Assembly (NCBI GenBank): GCA_030704615.1
Contig: CM060733.1
Location: forward strand, 6,386,001-6,450,000
Source of the DNA: Takakia lepidozioides
Lineage: Eukaryota; Streptophyta; Takakiopsida; Takakiales; Takakiaceae
Length of the DNA: 64,000 nt
Direction: 5' to 3'
Shown: one piece after another, positions 32,572-45,400 of the stretch
How positions within the stretch are numbered: the first letter of the stretch is position 1
Layout of the letters: the number at the start of each line of letters is the position of its first letter
Notes under the pieces: model-generated
The model's input: the letters and a program-made list of their open reading frames with translations, nothing else
Told to the model about the DNA's origin: nothing
The model's database searches: none
Position numbers and translations under genes: made by a program

Positions 32572-32896
32572 GATAAAGAAGAAGAATACAAGCACAAGCT
32601 CATGCGAGCTCACAAAGCTGAAGCATAAACTCATGCATATATAACCTCATCACTCAAATACAAGTCAAGCCAAGTGCACCCCACGCCATGGGGAATCCAC
32701 ACTACGGCGCCATAGCTAGGCGCGGTGAGGCTCAACTCGAGAAAGATGAGCCTCCGCGCTTGCCGTGAAGATAACCACTCCAGGGCCTAAATCTGCCTTG
32801 ACCCCTGGATTGACACTTGGGCCAATCCCAAATGTCAATATGTAAAAGCTAGCTATTTCCTAGCTAGTTTCACACTAGTGGTAAAATAACTTGACA
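32572..32896 (-). repeat. Repeat A1 (325 bp), outer 5' end of the element
   Basis: Matches A2 with a single-base indel. It starts tgtcaag at the target duplication and ends cttctttatc against the candidate primer site. Repeat B is absent here, unlike a normal 5' LTR. Confidence 0.9.
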
Positions 32897-32900
32897 ACTC

Positions 32901-33060
32901 ACTTGGGTAATGTATGGGAGAATGGAGACTTCATCTCCTCCCAGGAAGTCTCAAATCTGGTTGGCACCAAACGGGCTAACTACTGCCCAGGACAACATCC
33001 TCCACTATTGACTATTAACGCCTGATGTAAGGTACGTCCTCTTGTCAAGATGAAAACTTC
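32901..33060 (-). pseudogene. LINE endonuclease remnant beyond the gypsy insertion
   Basis: On the minus strand SWEEMKSPFSHTLPK resembles the endonuclease tail S-W-x-x-x-F-P...L-P-R of plant LINEs. Removing the gypsy element and one ACTC copy joins this to the LINE 5' half at 21630, giving VSEPFPFPVSPLGFKLEKAF after one frame change. This is the empty-site evidence for the gypsy boundaries. Confidence 0.6.
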
Positions 33061-33299
33061 ACGTCTGAGAAGGTAACAATGATAACAAAAGAAATTTCTA
33101 GGCAATTTTTTACCGAAAAAAAACCATGACAAAACATCATAACAAGCTTACATTGAGATGATCCTTAAACGCCCACCACGCCGTTTTGGGCTTTGGGTTT
33201 AGAAAATTCTGAATAACTTTAATTTCGTAGGGTGAAACTCTATACCAACCAGCCTGACAAGAAATCAACTGCAGCAGTGAGAAGCTCGCTATTAAAGTC

Positions 33300-33565
33300 C
33301 CCATCACCAAGCCCATATCACCAAAATATTTCCCAAATATCTGATTCAGTAAGAGTTTCTCAAAGTGAAACCCACTTCTGCATAGTATTTCTCAAATACC
33401 AAGAAATACGAAACCCACCGCTGCATACGTTTGTGTCCATATCACCAAGTCTGTCTCAAATACCAGGAAGGGTTTCTCAATGCGAAACCCACCGCTGCAT
33501 AGGTTTGTGCCCATATCACCACGTCTTCCTCAATGCGAAACTCGTCGTTGCAGGTTCCTCGCTAC
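33300..33565. repeat. Imperfect tandem repeat of about 60-65 bp
   Basis: Three to four copies recognised by 'gaaacccaccgctgcata' and 'gtgtccatatcacca' variants. No coding function seen. The stretch 33566-34791 holds no gene I can support. Confidence 0.65.
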
Positions 33566-34791
33566 TCTACTGAAGTTTTTGCCTCGCGGAATTAGCGCAG
33601 ATGTACCATTTATACGCACCGGTCCTCTATACCCGCTTATGGTTTTATTCCGTTTTGGAAACATATAACTCCTAAGACCGAGGTTAGAAAAATATGAAAC
33701 TCCCATGACCGTGGGTTGTGCTCTGGCGCCGCTCATGCTGTGCTCACGCGATACCAACCCCCCCTCAAACAGAGTAAGTGCCCTCGGGGTAGGGTGGCAG
33801 CCCGAAATCCCAGGAACGCAGGGCCAAGGCGTTTCGCCCTGAAATGCGGGTTTTCTGCCTGGGGAGGTGCCCTACAAATACAAAGGGAAAACTAGGTCAG
33901 GGCTTTACATACGCACATAATGTGCGGTCTAAGTTCTTTAAAAAGTTAATTTTGTGAAAGTTACACCAATTTTTCACTTAAGGGGTCATTTTTTTGAAAA
34001 AGTCAAACTATGGCACTGGGCGTTTAAGGGTTACTTTAAACTTAAGAAGGTATCAAAAGAAAAAAAGAAAAGAAAATGCAAAAACTATTTGAGTGATGAT
34101 TTTGTTCTAGAGTTAAACTCTTTTTAACCTGGAAAAACGCTCTACCCTATATCTGCTGACTGACCCTATTTACGCTGAAGTATCGGCCTCTTGGACGTCG
34201 CAGGCTTGCTGCTCGCTAAGGGGCCTGCAGGAGCTGATCGGCAATGGTGGCGGGGCACCATGCCCTCTACATATTCCTTACTGCTTTTGGGTACTGGCAC
34301 CATATTTGGGTCATGTCTCACCCTATCGCTTCTCAGCTTTACCGGTGCCTCTCCCAGCTTTCGAAGGTACATCTCCATCACTTTGTAGATTAGGAGAGCA
34401 AAATGTTTGCACCCATCGATGTATGCGTTTCAAGGTTTCAACATTCTGCTGGTTCATCCAGCTAGACATTTTAGAGCTTGTTTATGAATGTGGATCCTGT
34501 TGCGCAGCCTTTTCATGTCATTTACGACTTCGTAGATATCCAGCCAGAGTTGGCTACGGTGGACTAGGCCGCAGCGAAAAAATTCGGACTGTTTACATTC
34601 TCTTCAGTTTTTTATTTATCGACCTCGCCCTCTCTCGAAACTGGAAAAATTCTGTAGGAGTACTGACATGGCGTGTTTCCAGTGGGGCAGCTTTACCTGT
34701 TTGAGCTCTTTTTGCAATAAATAGTTGCAGTCTGGTTAAAATTTGTCCATTTTCACGACATTGAGTTTATGAAACCGAAAAGTGGGAGAGA

Positions 34792-37700
34792 ATGTGGAAT
34801 TTACTCGGCATAGGATTTGCTATGGGCAGGGTAAAAAGACTGTTCCGGTGTTCAGAACCTGAACCAGAAGCTTCTGCAAAAGGTGGAAGTTGCCCAAGTG
34901 GTAAGATCTTCAACAAAGAGTGGATGATTTCATGTCATGTCTTGCTTCACTCCTGTCAAAAACATATCATACTTCTGTGGGTCAAAACCATTCCACGATG
35001 TCCATTGGCCAAAGAGGAATGTAATAGTAAGGGAAAGCGGGACTTGTATCTGAAGCTGGCTTGCATGGTTGCTATATCAAGCAGCAGGTGCAGGCAAGGA
35101 ACGCCTAGTGCAAACACCTGGGGAAGGTTGTAGTTGCCAAGTGCAGGACTGATTTGCTGCTGATTCAAACTGCAGGGGCGAGTGATATCAGCACCTTGGG
35201 GGGGTATGAAACAAGAACGTTGACAAGGCACGATTTTCTGCTTGATGAAATCGTCAATGAGCAGTTTACAAGGTATGGCTCACTATAAGGAAGCAATCGA
35301 GCTAATAAGAGCTAAGATACTTACATCTCCACTTGTCTCAAGGTTTTGGTGGTAAGCCAAACTATGGGCAGAAAGTAGCCAATGGATCCAGCCGCAACAT
35401 GTAGCTTGGTTTCCAACAAATTCGCAAGGTTTGATTTATGAGTTTGTTTTCTTCAAAGAAGAAAACTTTAGCTGCCAGAAAGAACCTAGGCATCTAACAA
35501 GACCAGCCTGACAGTATCAGTGCCCATTTGTCTCAGACTTCTTTCATCTTCTTTGATAGTTTTTGTATGACCCCGCTAGATTATTGTATCTATCCTTGAG
35601 CAATCGCTGTTGCAACCTGCGAGACTAGTCAGATTGGCTCCAGCAAGGAAACTCCATGAAACTAACCTTGCTTATAAATGGACATTTGAAGCATTTCATC
35701 CCACCTTGGTATTGTTGCAAACCTCCATAGTTATCACAACCATTTTGACTGTATACCTGGAGATCCTCAGGGGTAGCTCGGACCCTGTCACCTACATGGA
35801 TTTTGTGTCGCTTGGGTACAGGAACTCTCAGTTTTTTGGAGAAGAGGGTCAGCTGAAGGTGCATGAGGCATTTGTGGTTGTAGTGGGGCTTGGGGGTGTT
35901 GGCAGCCATGCCGCAGCCATGCTCTTACGCTCAGGAGTTGGCAAGCTGCGTTTGGTGGATTTTGACCAGGTCCTATATACACCTATCTTTGTTTCAGTCA
36001 TCATCTCTGTCAAGCTTGTCTTTTGTCTGTGTGAGGGCTTTGCCCATGCTCTTCCACTTTCTATTTCTTGAATCTTCCCTTTCGAGGCTGAAGTACACTA
36101 CTCATGTGCCTAACAGGCAGATCATGTGCACCAGGTGTCTCTCTCTTCTCTCAATCGTCATGCAGTGGCAACACGGGAGGATGTGGGAACTCCCAAGGCT
36201 GTGTGTTTGCAGACACACTTTGCACAGATCTTTCCAGAGTGTGAGGTTGAGGCTCGAGTGCAGATGTTTGATGCCTCCAGCCAGGATGAGCTCCTTTCTG
36301 GTTCTCCTAACTTCGTGCTGGACTGCATTGATAATATCGACACCAAGGTTTGCCATGTTCTCCCGAGAGTGGATGAGTATTTTATAAAATGCCTGAGATG
36401 CAGGTACAGCAGCACTGGACTTGCTGTAACCTTGTTAATTGCCAGAGCTGCATGTCTCCTTATGATCATCCTGTGCTGCTGCCTGTCACCGTGTATGTGA
36501 GTGCTATACGCAATGAACCTCACTAGTGAGACATTCACAGTACCCCCTTTTTTTTTTGTGCCTGAGCTCTCTAACGTACACTTCACGTCCACCTAGATTC
36601 TAAGGAACACTTCCCAGGTCTACTGCTTGTCCAAAAGGTAACTTGAATATAAAGTCAGTCGCAACAGTTATTGAAGACAAGTTCACTACTTTACGATCAT
36701 CCTACACTTGAAGGCACTTTTCTGTGATGTCCCACCTTGGCAAAACTCATGAAACGACATTGGATTTACATTTCCGTTGTGTTGGTTGGCCCCACTCTTC
36801 ACATTTGCCGGAACAGTATGGGCAAACTAGCAAATCCGACATATACTTTTGAACATACCACACCACAGTCGCGGCCTCTGGTGGACTAAGGATCAGAGCA
36901 TTGGCCAGCTGGTGAATGATGCTTGGCATCTGCAGCAAGATTTTACTGAGTTGGCTGCTTTTTCAGGTTCTTGCAGTCTTCATTATTCAGGAATAAAGAA
37001 ACAAGGTCTAGCCCGTTCTAGGAAGTAAAATCTTTGACTCTGCTTTTTGTTGCACCTATAACGGAGGACCCTTGTATGCACAGGTAGCCCTTCTTGCAGC
37101 ATGTGTGCGGAAAAACTTGAAGATTATGTCTGCAACAGGGGCTGGTGCTAGGGCTGATCCCACTCGCATTCGTATTGCGGACTTGAAAGAGTCGTGTAAG
37201 GACCCGTTGTCTCGATCCGTGAGTCAATCTCATCCTCTCTCTGTAACAGCATTTCTCGAGTTTTGACTAGACTTTGTGGTAGTTCTATGGCAAGATTGAG
37301 TGAAATTCTGCTGGTGAGATTATAATTGTAGCTATGGACACAGGTAGGTCCGTGTATCAGCAGGACTGGGTTTGATGTTAAGTGCGGTTTCGCGATTCCC
37401 AGACTTAGTGTGTCTGCCAGAAATTGGATTCATAGTTGGGAGATTGCTGGTCTGGCCTTAACTCTGTTTGCAACAGTGGCTCAAATTTCGATCAGTTTGC
37501 ACAATTAAGGTTATGGTAGCAGTGGGGAGCATGGATCAAGACTAGGCATTGTTGAAACATTTGTGTTGATTACTGGATTTGTGAAGGTGCGGAATAGGTT
37601 GAGGCGAGAGCATGGGATACCTGGTGGTATTCCGGTGGTTTTCTCAATGGAACGGCCAAGGGTGAAGCTGATGCCTTTTCAGGGTCCTGATGGAGAGGAC

Positions 37701-39843
37701 GCAAATCCCTCAGATTACCAGGTCTTGTCTTATTGCCATTAGCTGCAACTTAACTGAATGGAGAGGTAGTATTTGTTTATGTTTTTAGTTAGACATAGGC
37801 CTTTGGTATCCTCCAGTGAGACTTGGTAGGTATTCAAGATGTGATGGTGTAGTGCAGAAATTTGAATCCCACAAGGTGGTGCAGTCATGGGTGAGCAAGA
37901 TCAGTCATCAGAGATAGTAGGCGAGGAGATATAAATCTACTTCACAAGTAAGATCCATTTGTCTCTTTCAAAAGCCTTTCAGGAAAGACACATGGTGCTT
38001 CCCTGTTACTGCAAAATCATCGTTTTAGGAGCGTACCAATGGATCCTCGTTTCGGATGAATAACTAACGCAACTGGAGCTAGCTGTGAACTCAGGTTGTC
38101 CCGGGGTTTAGAATTCGGATCATTCCAGTGCTGGGCACCATCCCTGCAATATTTGGCCAAGTGATGGCCTCATATGTTGTGACCCACATTGCAGGCATGC
38201 TTGTTCCAACGGAGCCTGTAGTAAACTTGGATGTGGAGCACTACAGTGTGTTGCATCAGCGCCTCATTGAGCGTGAAGAGCTTCTTTTTGGTACGGCAGC
38301 CGAAGTTGAGGTGTGTGCCATTCCTAATAAACCATGTATTGTTTTTACCCAACCTTAGCATAGATTGCGCCCTCGCTGTCATTGTGGAGGACTCTGTGGG
38401 AGGTTACATTTCCACCATGCAGTTCCTCCTGCAATTCAGAGCATCCTTGTTGAACTAATTACCCACCCCAGTCTGTGTGTACCTGGACTTCCATTTGCCC
38501 AGTCTTTGTGAACCCCAGTGAAGTAAAGTTGACAGAGACCTGGTAGGGTTTGCGTGTAGTAGGTGACTGAAGGATTGGTTATTCCGGTATTTTATCACTC
38601 TGACAGGACTCTCTCTGTTTGGAGGTCGGAATTCTCTTTAGCAGCCTTGTGCGAGGACCAAGAATGTGTAAAATTAAATAAAATCAAAATTAAAATTAAC
38701 AATAGTGGTGATGAAAATTTAGCCCGGCATTGCTGGATTAGTGTTGGACATAGCTAGCCAGTCAGGCTACAGGGGATTGAGGTATGGTTGGCATGGCCAT
38801 TTGACTGAATGAAGCTGATGCTCAGCCCTGCCACACCCTCTGCCTGGTGTCACTTCCCTGAAGCTAGGCTCCAGTAAAGATGAAAGCGTGGAGGTTTAAT
38901 TGCTTTGTGAAGGTGGACAAAGAGGAAGTGGCATATGTGGTGCGAGAGCTATGGCGGGGACGAAGCGCTCGTGATCAAGCGTCACGCGATGTGGGTCGGG
39001 GAATGTGGCGCTCCATGAACCATCTGACTCTTACCAGGTTGGTTTTTGAGTTTACTCTTTCAATGATGATGACAACACAGTCCAAGCTACAAAGTTCCCT
39101 GGTGCACTGCACATGCAGTGGATTCTCATCATTCAAGTGTCTTGGGAGGTTCTGGTGACTCACGCGGGGTGCAGGCTTGACTGAATGAAGATTCTGGAAC
39201 TACCGATGCTGATGATTCCTGATATTGTAGTTGAAACTGAAGGATAAATGACAATTTAAATTATGGTGGCAACTTCTGTCTGTGAGTATTGCCTGGCAGC
39301 TGAGCAGCATTCAGGCAGCACAAAAAATTCTGCCTGTGGACGTAGTGGGTATCATGACAGAGCAAGCTGCGGGGCCAGGGATATTCCCCTGTTGGGATCT
39401 CTGATTGGGGACACTGCCCTCTATCTAAATCAGGTTGGCAACTTGTTTTGATGGAATTACAGATGGGACAAAGCACAACCACCTTCGCTAGCCAACCTAA
39501 TTTTGCTTACCTTCAAAGAGGTGTGATCAGTGACATTGTTCTTTGTTTCAGATGGCATCATATATCTCAAGGGGTTTGGTTGGTTGCAATACATAAATGC
39601 AAAAAATATTTGAAATGTGGAGCTCTTTGGTGTAAGGATATGAAAATCTGGGCGCCCTTAGGACCTAGAGATGGATTAAGGACCAATTGTGAGAGCCTGG
39701 AAAGATGATCCATGCGAAGTTGCTGATTGCAGGCTGAAGAGCATGAGGAGGCAACATTGGAAGAGATCCGTATGCAAGAACCCGATTTTTTTGCCATGGT
39801 GACTGCTGTCATCACTCGGGCTACCAGGGATTTTCAGAGCTGA
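34792..39843 (+). CDS. tRNA threonylcarbamoyladenosine dehydratase (TcdA-like), nine or ten exons
   Basis: E1-like enzyme that uses ATP to cyclise the t6A37 base of tRNAs to ct6A. Exons by GT/AG sites: 34792-34900, 35176-35272, 35822-35969, 36135-36347, 37084-37218, 37587-37721, 38095-38310, 38913-39037, and last 39733-39843. They join in phase up to exon 8. Key motifs: DEIVNEQFTR; Rossmann VVVVGLGGVGSHAAAMLLRS; LVDFDQVSLSSLNRHAVAT; DCIDNIDTK; SATGAGARADPTRIRIADL; GIPVVFSMERP; VVPGFRIRIIPVLGTIPAIFG; ELWRGRSARD; end ATRDFQS. Exon 8 ends in phase 2, so a short exon (expected W-D...V-S-N-L region) must lie in 39038-39732; I could not place it. The N-terminus MWNLLGIGFAMGRVKRLFR looks like a membrane or organelle anchor, as in yeast mitochondrial Tcd proteins. 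Convergent with the EF-P gene. Confidence 0.9.
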
Positions 39844-41285
39844 TTTTTTTCATTCAGTCTTGAATGCCTCCACAAAAAATTTTCTTTTTATTCTTCCCCT
39901 TTGATCTCTTTGAGCGTTAGAAAGGTGAAGTCATACACTTCCAAAAAGTAGATGCTCTACCACTTGAGCAAACTGGTTAGTCAGTATTGGAGGTATGCTG
40001 ATGATGGACACACTAGCAAAGTGACATCATCAAACGAGGGGAGTTTGTGAGTCAGCCCAACTAAAGGCTAGTAAAGACAAGTACACAAAGTCTAATATCA
40101 ATATTTTAAGCAAGGTAGTTTGTTTGTTTTGTTTTGTTTTTGTCACATTGAGATAGTACAATATGTGCTCAATGGTAGAGGCCACACTATTCAAAATGAC
40201 ATTATAGTGATTGAAATGCTCCCTTGATTAAACCCGAAAGTGCCTTCATTGAGGATCTCAATCCCATATTTTAGAACTCGAAACAGCTGGTCTGATTACC
40301 ATAGTAGAAGATGATGTGATTGTCCTCGTTGGAATTGCTATTGGGAACTACATAAATCAGGTGGTATCTACAGGATTTCAATCTATGAGGCTGTTATGCA
40401 TGAAACTTTTGTAACTGGAACACATGGATTCTAGTGAGACTCCCCCAATCTCTGGTTTTCCAACTTTGCCTGCGGGTCGCCCTCGCGCATTTCTGATCTC
40501 ATTACTAAATATAAGTTTAGAATATGCCACACAAGTTCACCACACTAAAATCTCTTATTGGGGCTCAAAATAATATGAAACTTGAAGATTAATGTGTGCA
40601 TTTCTGATGTAAACATAGACACAACCATGGTCGATACAGTGATTCCAGAGAATAGAACCCTGCATTTGAGACCTGCCCTAGGTTAAGTCAACCACTCTTG
40701 TTGATTGCAAGCATGGTGGAAGTCATAACCAAGCCTTCCCATGCATACTTTCAATTCCTGATATCTGTGCTTTGGGCGGTGTCTTCACCTCAACAGCCCA
40801 CTGCGTCTAGTCTTTTGCTCTGATTGAATTGTGGATGCAGGACCCAACCCATCATGACAGAAATAAGTTAGTTGTTGCAAGTACCCCTACGAATAATGTG
40901 CTTAGTCTGCTGCACTAGAGTCTCTGCGCAGGGAGTTATGAGTGCCAGCAACGAGAAATGAAAAGGTAATGGACAATACATGCAGAGAAGGCTTGTAGTA
41001 GTAAGCTGCCCAGAAAATATTCAACAAATATGTACTATAAGGTCCCCTGCCAAACTTGAGGAGTAAAGCCAGAATGGAACTGATTGCAACACCCATGCTA
41101 TGAAACAACACATGAAAGCCAGACATTTGCCTACCCTTTAGTGACAGATGTTTTTGCAAGTCAATGAGAAATTACTACACTGGTATGGGAGAGCATAAGA
41201 GGCAGAGGTGCAGCCATACATACACAGGACAACACAGGTTAGACCTGAGGATCAATTTCAGTATCTTGGTAATAGAGGTCGAGCA
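39844..41285. other. Intergenic region between convergent genes
   Basis: AT-rich, no frame supported. Near 39925-39985 the minus strand reads ttgctcaagtggtagagcat, which resembles a tRNA A-box and may be a SINE remnant. Confidence 0.4.
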
Positions 41286-42366
41286 TCACCTTGTAACATA
41301 TGAATTGTCAGTAGTATCAATGACTACTCGATCTCCCGCAGTTACAAATGAAGGTGCCTGCATACATGCAGAATATCACAAATTGTCTTATATAATGGAA
41401 TCAATAGGTAACTTTGGTTTTTGCATCTAAGATTAGTTGGTTGGTTGACCTTCACATTAAAAGATTGTTTAGTAGTTTTAAGCAAGAAAATCAACCTTGA
41501 TATCATCCACAGACACGAGACCCAGAACACAGGTAAGCCGACATAAAGTGAACAAGGCCCAAAGTTGTCAAAGAGAGGCCACCTGACAAAGTCACTGATA
41601 ACCCAAGGATTCTTCCTAGTGATACTACCAGTAAAACTTCAATAATTGACTGAAGTTCAGTTTTACGCGATGCAAAACCTCCACAGATATCATGTAATTC
41701 CTTCCTACTCAGCTGTATGTATACTCCCCCTTCCATGAGTTAGGGGAGCAGGATTCGGCATACTTATGTTGGTCACATGTGCTCTAAGAGGGACTCACAT
41801 GGACTAGGGTGGGAGAAAGGGGGTAGAGAGAAGTACTCATAAGTCATTGTTTGTTTGTGGAGAGAGAGAATGTACTCATTAGACGTTTGCCGTAGCCTTG
41901 TGCCCAGAGAGCCCACACCCAGTTTGGGCGGAACAAGAGTGAACAGACACTACTTTGTGAGGGCCTCACTACAGTAGTGGATCAGCTTTCCAGATTTCCT
42001 CTGGAAATCCTTTCACACAAGCATCAATCTGCTGTGTGCAAGCTGCCCAGCAAATAGACCTCCTTTCAAAGGTAGACTCCCTGCCCTGAGTTTAAATTTC
42101 AGTCTAGTACCGAGGATAGGTAGGCCCTTCAGATCATCCATAAGGCCCCACCCATGTCACAAACTGGAAACAAGCTCAGAGAAGTTTTATGCCTAAGTCT
42201 GATTTGTTCGGATTTTCCTCTTGCTTCTGACATGGCCTTAGACACTGGGTGGTTAGCCTTGGGAGACAAATCACCTCCAAGTCAGATTCAGAGAGAATGT
42301 ACTCATACAATGTTATTTGCCATAGCCTTGTGGGCATAGACCCTGCGCCCAGTTTGGGTGGAACTC

Positions 42367-42416
<50 letters not shown>

Positions 42417-45400
42417 GGAAGGGATCATGGAAAGTACCAACACTTGCTGGCCATTTTCTAGCACAACACGTTTATACCTGTTTCAAGCCCCACCAGTCAG
42501 CACTCTGAGGTAAGTATATCCTCATAAATTTCCAGGTACTTCTTACTTAATGATCCAGTGGATAATGTCAAGTGAGCATAATAAGAAACCGAAGACACAG
42601 GAAAGAAAAGAAGGTCAGTCTAAATAGACTGCACACACGTGGGTGTTGCTGTCTGGCCTTTGAAGTAAGGTTCAGCTTCGGCAACAGAGCATGTGACACG
42701 AGTTGGAACTGTGGCAGAGAAGGGTCGACCATCATACATCTGCACCGCAATCTCCATTCCATCTGCTCAACATCAAATATGCCTAAGATAAGGAGCTTGC
42801 CAGAACCTTCCTCTGCAGCAAGTGCCCATGTCAACATACCCACACATCTAACCACGGCAGGATTATCCAATCCTCCGCTTGCCTGCGAGGCAAACTAAGA
42901 GCTAGCTGAGGGGCTGATACAGCAACATACCAGACAATGCGGATTGGTCAACCACACCTTTGAGCCAAGAAATCTATTTACTTGACAAACATATGTGAAT
43001 GGCTGTGGGAGATAGGGTGCAAGAAGGAATGTGATGTAGGTTTGAATTGAAGTAGATTACAGAGAAGTGGGCACTGCAACACAACCCTGCTCACAATGCA
43101 ATATCCAACACAGACATTAAACTTGTCAGTTAACAAATGGTACCATTAAAGGTCATCTCTTGTACTTCAGAAGAAAAGAGCAGATGACAATCATTAACAC
43201 TATACCAGAGAGGTAGGCAGCTCCAGCGCCAAACAGATCCTTGGCCAACTCCACTTGCTCATAGCTTTTGGGCCTGCTCAGACCAACTTCACTGACTAAA
43301 CAGGAAGAACAACTCAACCATATGATCTTCAGTCAAAAACCAAAACTGGAACCTGGGGCCTGACTAGGACGCGTAAATAGCCATGCCTTCTCTTGTTTTG
43401 GATATAAGAGAAGAGTGAAGTTCTAGTGCCAAATCTTTCATTAGAAGATAGGCACCTTCTAGCAGCCTGGTTTCGACCACAGCCACTTATGGTGGCCCAA
43501 TTCTTCCCCTAGAGACTCCAAAGCTATACGTTCCCAAGGTGTTAGACAACTGGCCCCACAAGGTCCCCCATCACAGCTGGGTTGACTATATTGGCTGTCA
43601 CAACCAACATACACCAGTGTGGAGTTAAGACTGCGACCATGGGCAAGGTAGACGAGTGCCCTGACCACCAGGCTCCTACAGGTTAAAAGGATAAAACCAT
43701 AATGAATCATCAACAACATAACTCTTCACTGAACAAGAGGAGATGAACAAAGCTAAATAATGACATTGTAGTTTTTGAAGAGGGAGGGGAGGAAAAGCTG
43801 AAACACAAACAACAGAAGGTGGGACGAGTTCTTCTCCACAACAGAATGCTAGAAGGAATGAATGGAGAGATTCCAGAGATATTACAGATATGGATTGCTT
43901 AAAAAGCCGTCGTAAACTCACTCCATCAAGACCACACTGGTCCCTTCTTCATACAAGAATGTGTAGGTCCTCTCATCCACAAACACTTCTGCACACCCGG
44001 TCAAGAAAGGTTATTTATATGTGTGGCAGATTATCTCCACACAAAGCTACTGCAATGCAATAAAGCATACATCAAAATTTGAACAACCCTACCTCTGTTC
44101 CACACACCCATGGAAGAAACACATTCAGCCATTGGGCCAGAATGTTTTTAAGCAATTCAGGACCCTCGCAATGAGACCTTGCTGGGCTCTGGAGTCAAGA
44201 AAAGAGTAACAAACAAAGATGAAACGTGCTCGCTCTGCTCATTCAAACCAGAATCTATTAACATACTTTCGATAGATTCAGATGTGCGCAGTCTTTCAGT
44301 GGATTTGAGGCCGGTTTGAATGTCCCGAAGTTCCACCTGTTCTTAATACATAGAATCAGAATGAAAGAAGAGGACAACTGTCTTCGAGCAAGTGGTTAGT
44401 TAGGAGTGTCTCAAGAGATCCATAAGTCGTTCAAACCAGTGTATGCCAACCTCCCGAAGAACTCAGTTGTAAAATCTAGCGGGATACAAGCTGACTTAGA
44501 AGTATATGCCATAGCACACTGCAATGAATGGATTCTTTCATCTCACCTGAATGGTTGCACCTCCGCGGCCCTGTTGTGTATGCTGAGTTTTGATTACCTG
44601 TACACATTATGGAACAAAATTTGCAGTGCGCTTAATTGGTTGAAAGTTGCAAATGCAATTGGCCCATGCTGGAACAAAATTAGCATGCTCTGAGGGATAT
44701 GATGTGGTGGACGCTTTTCCCAGCCTAGGAAACTAGCTGACAAGCTGACCTTCAAAGCCCCTACTAAAACATCAAAGAGTTGTGTCCCTCGTGAAGGTCT
44801 CTGATGGACTTGAAATTACAACCGGTGACTCAGCAGCCAAAATTAGGGCTTCTGGAGAAGTAATTGGAAAGAAGACTGTGGAAGTCCCTCACAAATTGTT
44901 GTGCCTCTGCACTTTCAGAGAGTACCTGTAAGAGGCGTCCTGACAACATCCATCCACCACCACTCATGTCTGTCAATTTTCTCGACCCATGAACTCCATA
45001 TGTGTACAGAAACTGAGCATGAAAGTAATAAATGCCTCTGCATTGCAACCTCACAAAACAAAAGAGTGGAAAGTGCAGGGGGTTCACCTTTCCGCTCTAT
45101 CACATTTCCAGACTTCACCTGCAAAAAATGACAACACCAACAGATGTACCACTACCATCAGGAAGGCGTGCATTGGACAATCACATGAACTTTGTAAGCA
45201 AAGATATTCACAGGCAGGCATGCATGAACTGGGTTTTGATTCACTCTTCGCTCAGTAAGGCTTTTCCTTATGGAAGCAAAATTCTACCTTTCCATCTAGG
45301 CGGGCATTGGGAATGATTGCATGTTGGTAATCCCAGATCATTTCAGAATACAACCTTTCAATGTCCGTGCTTTCAGTAGCAACGTCAAGGGAGCTCTAAG

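Larger units (their letters stand above)
21635..32896 (-). mobile_element. Ty3/gypsy retrotransposon with DNA methyltransferase and PHD finger
   Basis: 11,262-bp element on the minus strand, flanked by the 4-bp target duplication ACTC (21631-21634 and 32897-32900). The element starts TGTC and ends GACA. Coding order 5' to 3' on the minus strand: Gag (29890-28105), protease (28132-27344), C5 DNA methyltransferase (27383-25772), reverse transcriptase (about 25530-24897), RNase H (to 23888), integrase (23933-22842), PHD finger (22845-22600). Repeats are A1 (32896-32572), B1 (22343-22154), A2 (22151-21826), B2 (21824-21635). B1 and B2 are identical; A1 and A2 differ by one C in a C-run. That implies a recent insertion, into a LINE endonuclease region. 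The coding region has roughly ten frame changes. Confidence 0.93.

Noticed and set aside
33300-33565. CRISPR-like spaced repeat
   Set aside because: Diverged tandem repeat without constant spacers in a plant nuclear context.
39925-39985. tRNA gene on the minus strand
   Set aside because: Only an A-box-like stretch; no acceptor stem pairing or proper T-loop seen.
42154-42339. Frame starting MSQTGNKLREVLCL similar to MSQIENMFRDVFCL at 1861
   Set aside because: Possible remote LINE remnant, but the match is short, lacks the YADD box and lies in an EF-P intron; too weak to call.
43459-43719. 86-codon minus-strand frame in the EF-P gene
   Set aside because: Lies between confirmed exons 6 and 7 and coincides with the SINE-like segment.
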